Shown: positions 37,401 to 49,667 of the stretch, in pieces
Position numbering within the stretch: position 1 is the first letter of the stretch
Layout: the number at the start of each line of letters is the position of its first letter
The notes under the pieces: generated by a model
Told to the model about the DNA's origin: nothing
Databases searched by the model: none
What the model saw: only the letters and a program-made list of their open reading frames with translations
Source: Orcinus orca
Taxonomy: Eukaryota; Chordata; Mammalia; Artiodactyla; Delphinidae
Direction: 5' to 3'
Assembly: GCF_937001465.1 (NCBI RefSeq)
Contig: NC_064580.1
Coordinates: forward strand, 95,035,432-95,099,431
Length of the DNA: 64,000 nucleotides
Program-made: the position numbers and the translations under genes

Positions 37401-37515
37401 ATGTATGTAACTAGTCCCCTACAGTTGGCTATTTTGGTTGTTAAATATTTTCCTCTCATTGATTTCTTATTACTAAGCAAGACAATTGAACTGTGATATT
37501 CTTTTTATAAAACAT
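34458..37515 (-). mobile_element. Antisense L1M tract(s), right of copy B
   Basis: 34458-34685 resumes the 24.7-28.5 kb L1M. From about 34690 the 3' region of another antisense L1M starts ('cctcatactactagcagtaa', 'tttatttcaatgatat'-like decayed text) and runs with a gap at about 35320-35680 to about 37515 ('accagtcccctac'-like 'actagtcccctacagttggc'). All diverged. Confidence 0.7.
35320..35680. other. Unassigned insertion inside L1M
   Basis: 'agagcctggtgaggttcctg' to 'ctacatctccaagctaaaaa' interrupts L1M text on both sides. It may be an old LTR or simply more decayed sequence; no family recognised. Confidence 0.3.
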
Positions 37516-38980
37516 CCATCAGTGTGTATGAATATTTATGTATAATATATATTATATAAAGCTATATAACACAATATATTATATACATTATGTACATAGA
37601 TAATAAATGTATATGTTTATGTATAAAAAATACACACATACACACTGAAAGAGATAGACAGATTGACAGACTATGGTATTAGATACATCAGTACATTAAC
37701 ATAGTCCAACTTTGGATGTTAGGAGTTTGGGAAACTTTTTCTTTCTTTTCATAGTTTTTGGTATTTCTATGTTTTTATTTCCAGACTGAAAATGTCACTT
37801 TATAGCTAGAAAGGAAAGAAAAAAAACTGAACTGTTTTTTTTCTTGGGAATTAAAAAATAAAGGATTTATTAAGCTATCACAGGCAGTTTGAGAAATTAC
37901 TAAAATACTATATGGTAGTTAAAATTCTAGCAATGTTTTACATTTGAGAATTTTTTCCCCCAACAGCAGAACATTAAATGATGTCTGAGTAGGTGCAGTA
38001 TTTCAGGCTCCCATGGGAATTGCCAAATGATCAAAGGGGCACTTACGCTCTTTGGGAATAGGTCCAGGTTTTATTTTTGTCCTCCTTTTTCAAAGTCTTA
38101 AAGAAATAAAAATCTTCACAGCCAAATACATTTTTTGGTTCCCTTTGGTTTAGAGCATGGAAGGCTACCCAATGTCAGGAGACACTGGGAGAATTTGGCT
38201 TGAATTTTTAAAGCTATTTGATCGGGGGAAGGGAGATGAAAAGAATTACTTTGAAGAATTACCCAGCTAAATCTGGTTAATGTAGCCAATGATAGGATAA
38301 AGTAAGTTTTAGCACATGTAATCCATTGTGATTGCTCCAATTTTCCAAGCCAAGTAAGAAATAAACTTTATTGCTCATAGTCTTTAGAAGTAATGGAAAA
38401 ATACATGGATACTTCATCAGGTGCTTGTAAAATTAAGTGGGTGACAGTTTAGAACTGTTACTTAAACTCTTTAACTTCTTTGTCTTGTACAAATGTATGT
38501 GACAGCTTATAAGTTTTTAAAAGAAACATTGAAAGAACAAAAATAGAGGGCTTTTTTAAAGGTGCATGTATATAGGTAGAGATCTAGTATTAACCCTCCC
38601 TTGCAATAAAATTGTGGAAAGAAAGATGTAATCATTAGAAGTCAGAGTTTACTTAGGCTGTTTTATATCAACCGTGAGGGATGAGTGTAGCAAGAGGAAT
38701 AGGACCAGAGGACCAAGGAAGGATGAGAGGTTGTTGGGAGGTGGAGAGAAAAACTGGAAACAAAATAATTAGAGAAAAATCCAAAAGGTTATTGGGCATA
38801 GGGTGAGGAAGTTTTTTTTTTTTCTAATTCCCTAAATTGGATGATTTCAGAATGCTCATATCTGTATCCGTAAGTATGTTATTCTTAGATCAGTCTAGGA
38901 GTAAATGATGCTAAGTACAAATAATGAGGCCATAAGAAAATGAAAAGAAATAAAATCTTATTTGCCCGATTTCTCTAGGT
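37516..38980. other. Unique intron sequence; TA-rich at its start
   Basis: 37530-37660 is rich in ata/tata steps. The remainder has no named repeat or coding signal, including a 74-codon minus-strand frame near 38116-38340. Confidence 0.45.
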
Positions 38981-39159
38981 CAGTATCTCATGTGTAGTCA
39001 GAAGACTACCCAGTTTTGTCACCTGGGATGCTTGCTAAATAGGATATAGAGTCCTGAACCCACTTCAGACAATGAATTTCTGAGGGTTTGAACCTGGGAT
39101 CAGCATTTTTAACAAGCTTCACAGATGATTCAGAACATAGGAAAGTTTAAGAACCATTG
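38981..39159 (+). mobile_element. MER5A (hAT-Charlie DNA transposon)
   Basis: Begins cagtatctcatgtgtagtca and ends 'gtttaagaaccattg', with the internal 'gcatttttaacaagcttcac' and 'tgattcagaac' motifs of MER5A. About 180 bp, near the family length of 189. TSD unclear. Confidence 0.8.
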
Positions 39160-40290
39160 CTATCTAGTGTATGTCAGACTTACTCCCATTATTTCCTAAT
39201 CCATAACTCCTCCTTTTCCACCCCATCGCCCCTGCCCCCTTAAACACAAGTGTGGATCATTTATTTGATCTGGAATAGATGTCACTTATTTCAAAATTGT
39301 TTTGCTCTATCATTCCTTTTTTCGGTACTGAACTAAAGGTACATTTCTTATAGTTGTTTGTAGTTTTACTGCAGTACCAAATTGAATAATGCATCCTTAG
39401 GCCAGAAAGCAGTACAGGGCCATCACTTAGTTTGTGAGTGAGCCTAGGCAGCTGTCTGCTGGACAGCTATATCTCCTTGTGGCCGTATTTCCTCTGCTCA
39501 TTATTAGGTACACTCTAATTGTTGTGGAGTTATAAATAATATTTATTTATTTTTTTGTTTGTTTCTTTTTAGTCATAATGATCCTAACCAGAAAGCTATC
39601 TGCTGATGATTGTGATGGAAGTGAAATAATGTGAGAAAATTAACCTTTAGTCATGACATAGCTGTGTCAGTGACCTTTCAGTTACATATTACTACAGTTT
39701 GTTTGGGACATTATATATCCTAGTGCTTTTTGTAATTGTGGGTTTTGTAGTTTGAAAATTTATGGAGAGCATTCTACCGATACTCTCTTTTTTCCCCATT
39801 AGGCAATCATCAAAGTCTTGTTGGGTTATTTGTGTTTCTTTATTTCCCTTTGATTATTTGAGAGGTAGCAAACCAAAGAAGAAGGACCTGGGGCTCCTAA
39901 AATGGGGCAACTTGAAGTATCACCTTTGTTTTTTTGTAGCCAGATGTTTGGTGAACATGGATGAAACCCAGAGAGTATAGAACAAAACCAGGATATAGGG
40001 TAGGTTTCAACAGTAGGCATTTTGTAAGTCCAGATATCTGTGTAGTCAGTATGGTTGAGAGTGTGGTAGGTATTGTTCACAAGTGAGTTGAGTACAAAAC
40101 CCAGGGTAGCTAGCGGTAGGCAGTATGCTGAGATCCAAGTCAACATTATATCTCTGGTTGTGGGATTGGAGCAAAGTTGAAAGTTTTACAGTGATCACTC
40201 ATGTAGCCACTGCCAGATTTATCATTTAATTTTGCTGTAGTTGTTTTATCGGTGTGTCAATTTATCCATTCCATTATCTATTCATTAATT
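39160..40290. other. Unique intron sequence
   Basis: No recognised repeat or gene. Short frames around 39762-39980 and 39826-40146 on opposite strands lack domains and splice context. Confidence 0.45.
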
Positions 40291-40299
40291 CATATTATT

Positions 40300-41030
40300 T
40301 TTTAGAAGTAAATTGTGGAAAGACATCCCATGATCATACATCAGAAGAATTAATATTGTTAGATGGCAGTACTCCCCAAATTGATCTAAGGATTCAATGC
40401 AATCTCCGTAAAAATTACTTCTGGCTTCTTTGCAGAAATTGAGAAGCTGACCTAAAATTCCTATGGAAATACAAGAGAGCCAGAATAGCCAAGACAGTCT
40501 TCAAAAAGAAGAACAAATTTGGAGGACTCACACTTCTAATTTCAAAACTTACTACTAAGTTACAGTAATCAAGACTGTGTGATACTAATATAAAGAGAGA
40601 CATATAGATCAATGGAATAGAATTGAGAGTCCAGAAATACATCCTCATTTTTACGGGCAATTGATTTTTTACAAGGGTGCCAGGGCAATTAGATGGAGGG
40701 AAGAATAGGCTTTTCAACAGATGTTGTTGGGTCAGCATGCAAAAGAATAAAGTTGGTCTCCTACCTCCACCATATACAACATTTAATTCAAAAACGGATC
40801 CTTTGTATGAAATGTACAGAATAGGCAAATCTCTAGAGAGAGAAAACAGATTAGTGGTTAACTAGGGCTGGGAGAGGATTGGAAGGAAATATGGAGTGGC
40901 TAACAGGTATAGGCTTTCTTTTTGGGATGATGAAAATGTTCTAAAATTAATTGTGATGATGGTTGCAAAACTCTATGAATATAATAAAAACCATTGTACT
41001 GCACAGAAATCATGGCTTAATAAACTGTTA
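40300..41030 (+). mobile_element. Old L1M, sense, internally deleted
   Basis: ORF2 C-terminal text ('gtactccccaaattgatcta', 'ttacagtaatcaagactgtg', 'gatcaatggaatagaattga') up to about 40800 jumps directly to an L1M 3' UTR ('gaaaacagattagtggttaa', 'gatgatgaaaatgttctaaa', 'gatggttgcaaaactctatg'), so several hundred bases of ORF2 end are missing. Confidence 0.85.
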
Positions 41031-41099
41031 GATAAAAACAAGTAAATTGTAGAAATCAGTACATTTTCCCCAAGTACTTCAATATATATTATTAATATA

Positions 41100-42510
41100 C
41101 AATATTTGTTTACAGATTTTCCTTTTGATGTTAAAATTATATATAATGAAATGCATAAATCTCAAGCATGCATTCACTGAGTTTTGACAAATGCATACAC
41201 CTGTGTGACCCATTCCTCTATCGTGTTATAGAACATTAACGTCATCCCCAGAAAGTTATGTCACCTTCCCAGTCAATTTTTCCCTTACCCCCATTAAAGG
41301 CATCCTTTGTTCTTTGTTCTGATTTTTTCCACCACACAATCATTTTGCCTGTTTTAGTATTTTATATAAATGGCATCATATAACACGTACTGTTTTGTGT
41401 GAGACTTTCACTCGGTATACTGTTTCTGAAATTAATCCATGTTGCATTTCTTTAATGGCTGAGTCATATTTCATTGTATGAATTTATCAAAGATTGTTTA
41501 TTCATTATCTTAATGATACACACTTAATCTCTTTCCAGTTTCTGGATATTATGAATAAAGCTGCAATGGACATTTTATTACAAGCCTTTTTGTGATTCTG
41601 TGTTTTCATTTCTCTTAAATAAACACCTAGGAATGGAATTGTTGGGTCATAGGGAAGGTATATGCTTCCCTATGACACATAAAAGCTGCCACAGTTTTCT
41701 AAAAATGGTTATGCCATTTTACATTACCATCAACTATGTATGAGAGTTCCAGTTATTCCACACCTCTTCAATATTTGATGTCGTGTCTTTTTTAATCTTT
41801 AGCCTTTCTGCTGATTGTATAGTGGTATTTCATTGTGTTTTTAATTTGCATTTCACTGATAATTAGTGATGTTGATCACTTTTTCATGTCCTTATCGGCA
41901 ATTTGTATATCTTCTTTTGTGAAGTGTCTGTCCAAATCTTGTGGCTGTACTTCCATTAGGTTGTTTGTATTTTTATTGTTGAGTTGTAGGAGTTCTTTTT
42001 ATATCCTAGATATCATTTCTTTGTCAGATATATGTATTGTGAATATCTTCTTCCATTCTCTGCCTTTCTTATATTAATTATGATGTCTTTTGATGAATAG
42101 ACATTTTGAATTTTGATGAAATCTTATTTATCAGTTTTTTTCTCTTACGGTTTTTCCTTTCTTTGTCTTGTCTAAAAAAATCTGTGCCTAAGCTCAAATC
42201 ACAAAGGTATTCTCTTATATGCTCCTCTAGCAGGTTTGTGGTTTTTAGCTTTTATGGTTTTTTTCTATGATCCATTTCAAATAATTTTTGTGTTTGGTAT
42301 GAGGTAGGAATTGAGGCTAATTTTTTCCCCATAGGGATATCCAGTTATCCCAGCACCATGTTTTGAATATATTTTCCCTATTGGATTGCTTTGGCACCTT
42401 TATTGAAAATCTAATATGTTATATTCTGTTTAATTGATTTATTTCCTAATCCTTAAGAAACCACACTGTCTTAATTACTGTACCTTTACAGTAAGTCTTG
42501 AAGTCAAGTT
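41100..42510 (-). mobile_element. Old L1M, antisense
   Basis: 'cattcactgagttttgacaa', 'aaacacctaggaatggaatt', 'gttgatcactttttcatgtc', 'ttctttttatatcctagata', 'cagcaccatgttttgaatat'. Runs from the 3' UTR into ORF2 in antisense; faces the sense L1M at 40.3 kb tail to tail. Confidence 0.85.
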
Positions 42511-43719
42511 TGTGACCACCCCCCAAGATTAAGCAAAAGATCTAATAAAGAAAAACAAGCTTTTAACTAAGTTATAATAAATACCCTCATTTTCCTAATA
42601 TGAATAATGATTCACTTTGAGTATTTTCAGCTGGATTAAATGAACCATTATAATTTTCGGAAGGCCATTTCAATTTATTAGGGAAACTACTCTAATAATA
42701 TGTATAATTTGGGGCATAATCCTTAGGAATATGTGAACCTAGCATTAGGTAACCTTTCCTGAAACTTAGCAGGACTCACCATCCAAGACCACTGCACTAG
42801 TTTTGTACTGTTTAACTCCAGGGGGCGCCATTTACACAGGCATAGTTAGAAAAGTAAATAAAAGCACGAAAGAGATTAGAATAGAGAGGAAAGATGAGGA
42901 AAAGATAAGAGAAATATATGTTGTGTAAATGGTAGGTCATCACATGTCTGGTATCCTATAGATAGACTAGGAAATTTAGTTTCAAATATTTATTTTAAAT
43001 GTATCAAAAAAGTAAAGCACATATAAAAGTGGAGCTTCTCTGTCTAAAGGATGTGTGTGTAATATCACCAGAGCTCCTTCCATTCACACCTTCACGTCTC
43101 CTATAGTCCCTAAAGTTGAAATCCAGTATATAAGGCTATTTATTATGTTGCATATTGCAGTTTGGACTTTTACATGTTATGGTGGTAAAAAAAAAAAAAA
43201 AGTATTGTGCTACGTGCCAAAGTGAAAGCTATATAATTCTTTGAATCTTTTTGCCATTAAAGCAATTAACAATTATTTAATTAATTATGCAGTTGTCTCT
43301 GATTATTGCATCTCTGATTGATTTTGACCATTGGGGAAATTGTGTACAAGATAGATTTATTTAAAAACTATTTATTTGAGGTTGCTAACATCTATCTAGT
43401 TAAACTCAATGTAATGAATAAAGTACAATTCTGCACATACACTTACAAATATTTTCTTTATTCTCCATCTCTTTCACTTTCTTTCCATGTTCGATAACTA
43501 AGAGATGCTCAAAAAGTTGATATAAGCATGAACACCTCAATCAGAACTATGACTTTTTCCTAACAGGTTAGAAATTCAGAACTGTCGTTTGTTCTTATTA
43601 TGTAAGTGGGAGAAGGTAGAGAAATCTGCTGATTTTTATTAGTTGCTACGCAATTTTCTATTCATGGGTGTTTTATTTTCTGATCTGTAGTTTATTTACC
43701 ATTGTTACAGGATAGGAGT
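42511..43719. other. Unique intron sequence with a poly(A) run
   Basis: Contains an uninterrupted A run of about 15 at 43187-43201. No gene or family recognised. Confidence 0.5.
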
Positions 43720-43966
43720 ATTTTGGTTTAGTGATTTTTCATTCTGGTTCTGGAATCAAAGATATTGGTGGGATTCTTGGCTCTACCATTTACTGTGTGA
43801 ATTTGGACAAGTTACAAACATTTTTGCTACCAGTTTCGTCATCTCTAAAATGAAAGTAACTATTACTGCCACCCACAATTGCTGTGAAGATTGAGATATA
43901 ATGCATGTAAAGCACTTAACACAATAGTTCTGATGAAGTAAGTGCTCAATAAAAGGTAGCTTCTAA
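43720..43966 (+). mobile_element. MIR SINE
   Basis: Old but full: 'tggaatcaaagatat', 'ggctctaccatttactgtgtg', 'ttggacaagttacaaacat', 'tcgtcatctctaaaatgaaa', 'catgtaaagcacttaacaca', 'gtaagtgctcaataaaa'. Matches MIR order in sense. Confidence 0.88.
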
Positions 43967-44038
43967 TGTTCATACCATCTTCTTCTGAAAAGGGTTTGAT
44001 GTACGTCAGAACTGAGTACTCTTCCCTGAAATGGGACT

Positions 44039-44070
44039 ATAACCCACCCACTTTTGTGTGGGTGGGTTAT
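44039..44070. repeat. Perfect 13-bp hairpin
   Basis: ataacccacccac (44039-44051) and its exact reverse complement gtgggtgggttat (44058-44070), with a 6-base loop ttttgt. Lies just downstream of the MIR in otherwise unique sequence. Confidence 0.95.
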
Positions 44071-44639
44071 CAGTTTCTTAAGTTGTCATTTCTGTTGCCT
44101 GGTCTCTGTTACAGTGATGGAATTCTTCATTGTATGACTTAATTTACCCCCATTTGAAAGGGTAAGGAAGAAGGCTTACTTTTGATAAAAAATACATTCA
44201 TGGCTGTTTTGACCAGTCAGCTGTACCCATGGAGATGATACTGTAAATGTTATATTTAGTGATAGCTTTGTAGTTGATAACATCATGTTTGTTTTAGGTA
44301 TAACAGTAATAGTTTGCTGCTTAAATTGAATTCCAATGAAAATGAAGACTTCACACTCTTTAATAGTAATTAGCTCAATGATATAAATAACAGGTGTGGT
44401 ATTGAAGTAGATATAAACAATTGAAAGGAACTAACCATCTCATTTAGTGTGTGTTCAAGAAACTAGACTGAATTAAATGGATCAATAGCACTTTACTATT
44501 TACTCACATGTACTTAAGCTTATTTACTTCCTCTTAATCATGAAAGTCTTTTTGACGTGGTGATTAACAATTTTTATGGATTTCATTACAGATTTTATCT
44601 GACAGTCTTTTATCAATTTTTTAATAGAATTGTCATCAT
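44071..44639. other. Unique intron sequence
   Basis: AT-rich, no named repeat or gene seen. Confidence 0.45.
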
Positions 44640-45430
44640 TTTTTCTGAGCATGTTAGAGCCTTCGGTAGGCAACTCAGTTTTAATAACTTGGCTTGTTCA
44701 AAGAGGTATCATAAACTGCAGAGAAGCAGTAATAGGCAGGGTGTACCTTCAGATTGTATTGCAGGTCTGACAGCTGTGAAAGGACAAGTGGAAGGAAGTG
44801 TGCCAGACTGCAGTGCAGCTCTAACAAAGTTTTGACCAGGCCAATGGAGAGTCCTTGAGCCAAAGTCACCTGTTGGTGGAGTCCCTTGTCCTACAAGAAT
44901 GGATCTGTAATAGCATTCCTGCTATGATCAGTCATTGTCTTGGAGCAGCCTGAATGAAGCATGGCCTTATTTTGAGCATGATGGTGGTCTAGAGGGATGG
45001 CAACTTGGACTGTAAATCTGCCATGATCCCTGCAGTATATTTGAGTGGCACATTTCCATAACCCCCACATTCCCTGTGCTGCATACATCCACTTGCCCAT
45101 GCAGATTTGGGGAGCAGTTTGTCCATGCATGGTGCCCATGATCCTGTCTTCTTGAGGGGAAACTTAGAAGAGAGAGGTTAGTTGGATGAACCATGGTCTC
45201 CCATTCTTGCAGTTAGTCTTGGGGCTTCCATCTTGCCAGAGATTATTGCTTCTAATAAGGAGGAGGTTGGGCTGCTTTTACACATGTGGGATCAGGGAAG
45301 AATACAGGTGAAACCCAGGGGATCTACTTGATGTCTTCTTGCCCCGTTTAAACTGTGAATGGACACCTGGAACAACTCTGACATGACAGATGGATCATTA
45401 CCAATGGATTAATTCCTTCAGGAATGAATA
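44640..45430 (-). mobile_element. Possible LTR-retrotransposon internal remnant, antisense
   Basis: Higher GC than its surroundings. The minus strand holds overlapping decayed frames rich in Cys, His and Trp (44891-45139 and 44967-45194), and reads like a decayed internal region of an ERVL/MaLR-type element. No motif is diagnostic, so the class is a guess. It could instead be unique sequence. Confidence 0.3.
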
Positions 45431-45479
45431 TTTAAGTCACACCAAGACCCATAGAGGGAAAGCTAATGATGAGAGGGAT

Positions 45480-45594
45480 TTATAAGGGCTAGTAGAAGAG
45501 GGAGAAGATGAATAGCACTGTTTCAGATATTGGGATCTACTAGCGAACAGAATAAACTCATTGTCTTCATGGTTACATTCTAGTGTGGAGACAG

Positions 45595-45643
<49 letters not shown>

Positions 45644-46060
45644 AACCACATAATGAGTCATAAGTACTATGAAGAGAAATAAGAAATAGAGAATGATGGT
45701 TTTGCTTTTTTAGAATGAATGATCATGGCAGAACTCTTTGTAGGGATAATATTTGAGCTGAAACCTGAATGAAATGAATGAATGAGCCAGGTATGTGGAT
45801 ATCTGGGATTGGGTCATTCCAGTCAAAGGCAACAGCAAAAGCAAAAGCCCTAAAGCATGAACACTCTTCGACATGTTTGAGGCAGGGCAAAAAGGTTAGG
45901 CAATAGGATAGTGTGAGAAATAAGGTCTGAAAGATAGGAGAGGAGTCAGATATTGTGGGACCACCTTGTGGTCTATGGAAAGGACTTTAGGGAACTCATG
46001 TGACTGAATCATAATTTCATCCAGCCACATTTTGCCATTTTATCTATAAGTATATTGTAT
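45480..46060 (+). mobile_element. Ancient mammalian interspersed repeat, family not named
   Basis: 'gtcataagtactatgaagag', 'atttgagctgaaacctgaat', 'gtcattccagtcaaaggcaa', 'agcaaaagccctaaagcatg' and 'gtctatggaaaggactttag' follow a widely dispersed repeat text I recognise from other mammals, but I cannot fix its name. A CA microsatellite lies inside it. Confidence 0.55.
45598..45641. repeat. (CA)n microsatellite, about 21 units
   Basis: Uninterrupted CA run. Likely length-polymorphic. Confidence 0.97.
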
Positions 46061-46123
46061 TAAATGCCTTGCTGAAATTAAAGTCACTATGGTATTCCAT
46101 TTCCCTTATCTAAAAAACTATTA

Positions 46124-46174
46124 TTTCACCTGTTAACTAGTTCAACCTGTTAACTAATTTCACCTGTTAACTTT
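46124..46174. repeat. Three tandem copies of a 17-bp unit
   Basis: Units tttcacctgttaactag (46124), ttcaacctgttaactaa (46141) and tttcacctgttaacttt (46158) differ by a few bases. Confidence 0.93.
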
Positions 46175-47045
46175 TCTGTAGTTCCTCTAATTCTTCTCTT
46201 TTTAACAATACTGAAAATTTTCCAATTTGAGTCATCCAAACATCTTTACTGCTTTCCATACATTTAAAGATTTTCCTAAAAGTGGTTATGAGAAAGCTTG
46301 CATTAGCTTAGTGCATAATTTATTTGAACCTGGAAATGTGAATACATTTAACAGTTAATGACATTGCCTGCCCTTTAGTTAGGGTCTCAACTTCTCTTCT
46401 GTCCAGTTTGAAGACCACCTTTCTTGTTGGAGATGAAGGAAACCAAGTGTTTCCCAAATAGCACACTAACCACGTCCCGGTTTGCTACTTTTGTTTTTCT
46501 AAGCATTTTTCCCCCATGAGCTTTGGTCCCTTTTATGTTTTTACCTTTCCTGTGATTGTTCTTACAGGTTTATATTACTCATTTGTGCCTTTCTTCATTT
46601 CTTTTTCTCCTTTTTCTATCTTTTCACATTTTAAAAATCTAATTTAGTCAGAGTGTTCCCTGTGTTGTACCTCTGGTTTATTCATATGGCTCTATTTTCT
46701 TTGTCATTGAATTCTCATACTTGTATGATAGAATTTTACTTTTTAGGATTGCCCATAATCACTATGCTATTAGAGTCTTTGGTCATGAAATCACAGTTAT
46801 AATTTTGAACTTTCAGAAATCTGCTTTTTAGCTTACAGGGTCTGCGGTTGACTGAGCTCAGCCTCTCTTCCCTTACTATTAACAACCCCAATCTGACATT
46901 ACAGTTTTTCTTCCTTAGGTTCCTTTTACTGCCAAATGTCAATCACCTCAACTGTGCTCTTCAGCCTTAAAGAGCAGAGTGCTTTGGTTGGAAATAATCT
47001 GATTTCAACCACCTTTTGAAGACTGAGTCTTCCCAATTTTTTAAA
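46175..47045. other. Unique intron sequence
   Basis: No recognised gene or repeat. A CT-rich patch lies near 46580-46640. Confidence 0.45.
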
Positions 47046-47047
47046 CT

Positions 47048-47115
47048 TAGTGGTTCTCAGCCTTGGGTGCACATTAGATTTAATTGGTCTGGATTGGGGA
47101 CAAGGCAGTCAGATT
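47048..47115 (+). mobile_element. MER5A-like fragment
   Basis: 'agtggttctcagccttgggt' and 'gcacattagattt' resemble one end of a MER5A-type hAT element. Short and diverged. Confidence 0.4.
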
Positions 47116-47618
47116 TAGGACTACCATTGTAACAGAAGAGGAAGCTGCACAGAAATTTTTGTATTACCCAGGTGATGAGAAGGTGTTTTTGTTTATTCAT
47201 TATCATGTTTTTAATATTTCCTCTTATTATAAGATAGTTTTTCCCACCCACTCTTCATTATTCTTTTTTCTTGGTTCTGTCTTATAGCCCAAATATATCT
47301 CGCCAGTAACGATCACAATTGTCATTTTTGTTTTCTAGATCAGCTTTATTGAATTGAAGTATAAGGCATGTGACCCATAATTTAAATTTTTCTACAAATG
47401 ACCTTAAAAAAGCATAAAAAACAGGTGAAATGAACCTTCATAACATGTTTAACTCACTATATCTAAAAATGTTATCATTTCATCATGTAATATATAATTT
47501 ATTAGTGAGATATTTATACTCTTTGAAAGCTGGTGTATATTTTACATTTATAGCACATTTCACTTTGGACTAGCCATATTTCAAGTGTTCATTAGGCATA
47601 GGTGGCTAGTGGCTACTG

Positions 47619-47829
47619 GTTTTTTTTTTTTTTTTTTGCGGTACGCGGGCCTCTCACTGTTGTGGCTTCTCCCGTTGCGGAGCACAGGCTCCGGACGCGC
47701 AGGCTCAGCGGCCATGGCTCACGGGCCCAGCCGCTCCGCGGCATGTGGGATCCTCCCGGACCGGGGCACGAACCCGTGTCCCCTGCATCGGCAGGCGGAC
47801 TCTCAACCACTGCGCCACCAGGGAAGCCC
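47619..47829 (-). mobile_element. Compact CHR-type SINE, antisense, young-looking
   Basis: T run, then 'gcggtacgcgggcctctcac', 'cggccatggctcacgggccc', and head 'gcgccaccagggaagccc'. About 210 bp with many intact CpGs. Perfect 10-bp TSD gtggctactg (47609-47618 and 47830-47839). Same subfamily as 50.9, 59.0 and 62.4 kb. Confidence 0.95.
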
Positions 47830-48000
47830 GTGGCTACTGTTTTGCACAGAGAAGTTCTGTGAATAGTTGTCCGCATTATTTTCCCTTAAAATCTGCTATA
47901 GAAAATGCCTGTTGATTTGTTCTTTTGTCATGACTTTTTCCTAATTAGAATTAATCCTTTATCTTTTCTCACATAGCACTTTGTTTTATACTTCCATCAT

Positions 48001-48195
48001 TGTTTTTATTATATTATAATATTGTTTTTATTGTTTTTATTGTTTTTATTGTTTTTATTATATTATTGTTTTTTGTATTTTATTGTTTTTATTATATTAT
48101 AAAATTGTTTTTATTATATTATATTGTTTTTATTATATTATAATAAATTGTTTTTGTTGTTTTATTTTATTGTTGTTTTATTATATTATAATAAT
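48001..48195. repeat. AT-rich irregular tandem repeat
   Basis: Iterations of blocks such as 'attgtttttattatattata' with variable spacing. Probably slippage-derived from an (ATTGTTTTT)-like unit. Confidence 0.85.
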
Positions 48196-48204
48196 TGATT
48201 GGCC

Positions 48205-48352
48205 TGTGTGTCTCTCCAACTAAATTGCCAGGTGTTCGAAGGCAGATTTTGTGTACTGTATTCACCTTTGTGCCATCTTTCCCCATCCTCAGCCGTTATC
48301 ATTGCTTTCTGAGATAGTAACTCATGCAATAAATGTTTATAGAATTGAATAC
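48205..48352 (+). mobile_element. L2 3'-end fragment
   Basis: 'gtgttcgaaggcagattttg', 'gtattcacctttgtgccatc' and 'gcaataaatgtttatagaat' follow the L2 3' end order (shrinking of the GTTGAATGA tail). Confidence 0.65.
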
Positions 48353-49667
48353 AACCCATCTCGTGGTGTGTCTACATATTACAGAGGGTTAGTAACTAAC
48401 TAGGAATGTGGTCGGTATTCCCTCAAGAATAAGGAGACATTCCATTTTCAAACATCTAGCCACAAGTCAAGATAGTGTACGTTCTGTTCTGATTTTGTCT
48501 ACTCACATATGTGTAGCTCTTCTTCTACCAGATGTACCATTTGAATTTCTTTTTATGATTTTCTGTTATGTAGTATTTATTCTTTTTGTTTCAAATTCAG
48601 CTTTGCCTTCAATTATACTTATAGATGACTAGCCAGGTAGACTTTGATTTCTAAAATTGTTTTGCTAGTTTATGTATGGTTCTTAAAGCTTTTCACCCAA
48701 CAGTAGTATTTGTTCCTAAGAAATGGACTGATGATGGAAATCAGGTACAATATCATGTTAACAAACTTGATTAAATAGCAAATTGCAAGGTTGTTGCAAT
48801 TTTTATTAAAATAAAAGCTCATAGATTGGCTCTGTGTATGTAGGGTATGTGTGGACTCTTTCTGCCTGTAAAGGATTTTCTATCTTCATCTTCCAGATCT
48901 GTTTGTCAAATCATCTCTCTCACCTACACTTCCACCGATCTCTCTAAGACAGGGCTAAGTAAAGACAGATTTTTGTCATGACAGGAGCACAAAGTGACAA
49001 TAGATTTTGAGTAGTATATAAATTGAAGCTACTTTGTAAATACTCTCAGTGACAAATATTGAAAAAGTACTGCCAGCTTTAATGTTAGAGGAAGTTGTAA
49101 GTTTTCTAAATATTGACTTGACAATTACCAGCCTATTAGATGGAGCTAGAGCTTTTGTGATTTGGGAGGGGTGGCAGCGGTGACGGTGCTATACTGCTTC
49201 TCACCTTTGATATGTGACTTTATGTAATCAGTGTCCCAAAATCAAGAACACTATTAAGAAGGCATTGATTTTTTTCCTTGCTGATTATAAATGAAACAGC
49301 CAGAACTGAAGCATGCCTGCTTTTTGTGATTGTACTAAACTAGGGTTTTCTGATTTCTGTTTGTGTTGGAAAATACCATGGAGGTTTTCATGCAGAACAC
49401 TTGCTTTACTGAAAGTGGTAGCAGGGTTTCCTGCTTTGCTGCCTGTGAAATAAACATCATATTAGCTCCTCCTACCATGAATACCAGCTGCTGCGGTGAT
49501 CAGCCAGTAATTCTGTTAGAAATGCACAGGAAATGTTGGTCTACTCAGTGTAAGGGCAAAAAACAATTTCTGCTTCTTACCTTCCTGCCAGCAGCCAACA
49601 GGGAGGCCTAGGGTATATTAGTGCATTTTTACACTGGCATAGGGCCCTAGAATTGGATGCACTGAGT
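48353..49667. other. Unique intron sequence, locally higher GC
   Basis: 49280-49615 is less AT-rich than the rest and carries an 82-codon frame (49363-49611) with no splice context or known domain. It might be a conserved non-coding block, but nothing in the sequence proves that. Confidence 0.4.

Noticed and set aside
44557..44835. 92-codon frame as a gene
   Set aside because: No domain or splice context; part overlaps a likely old retroelement.
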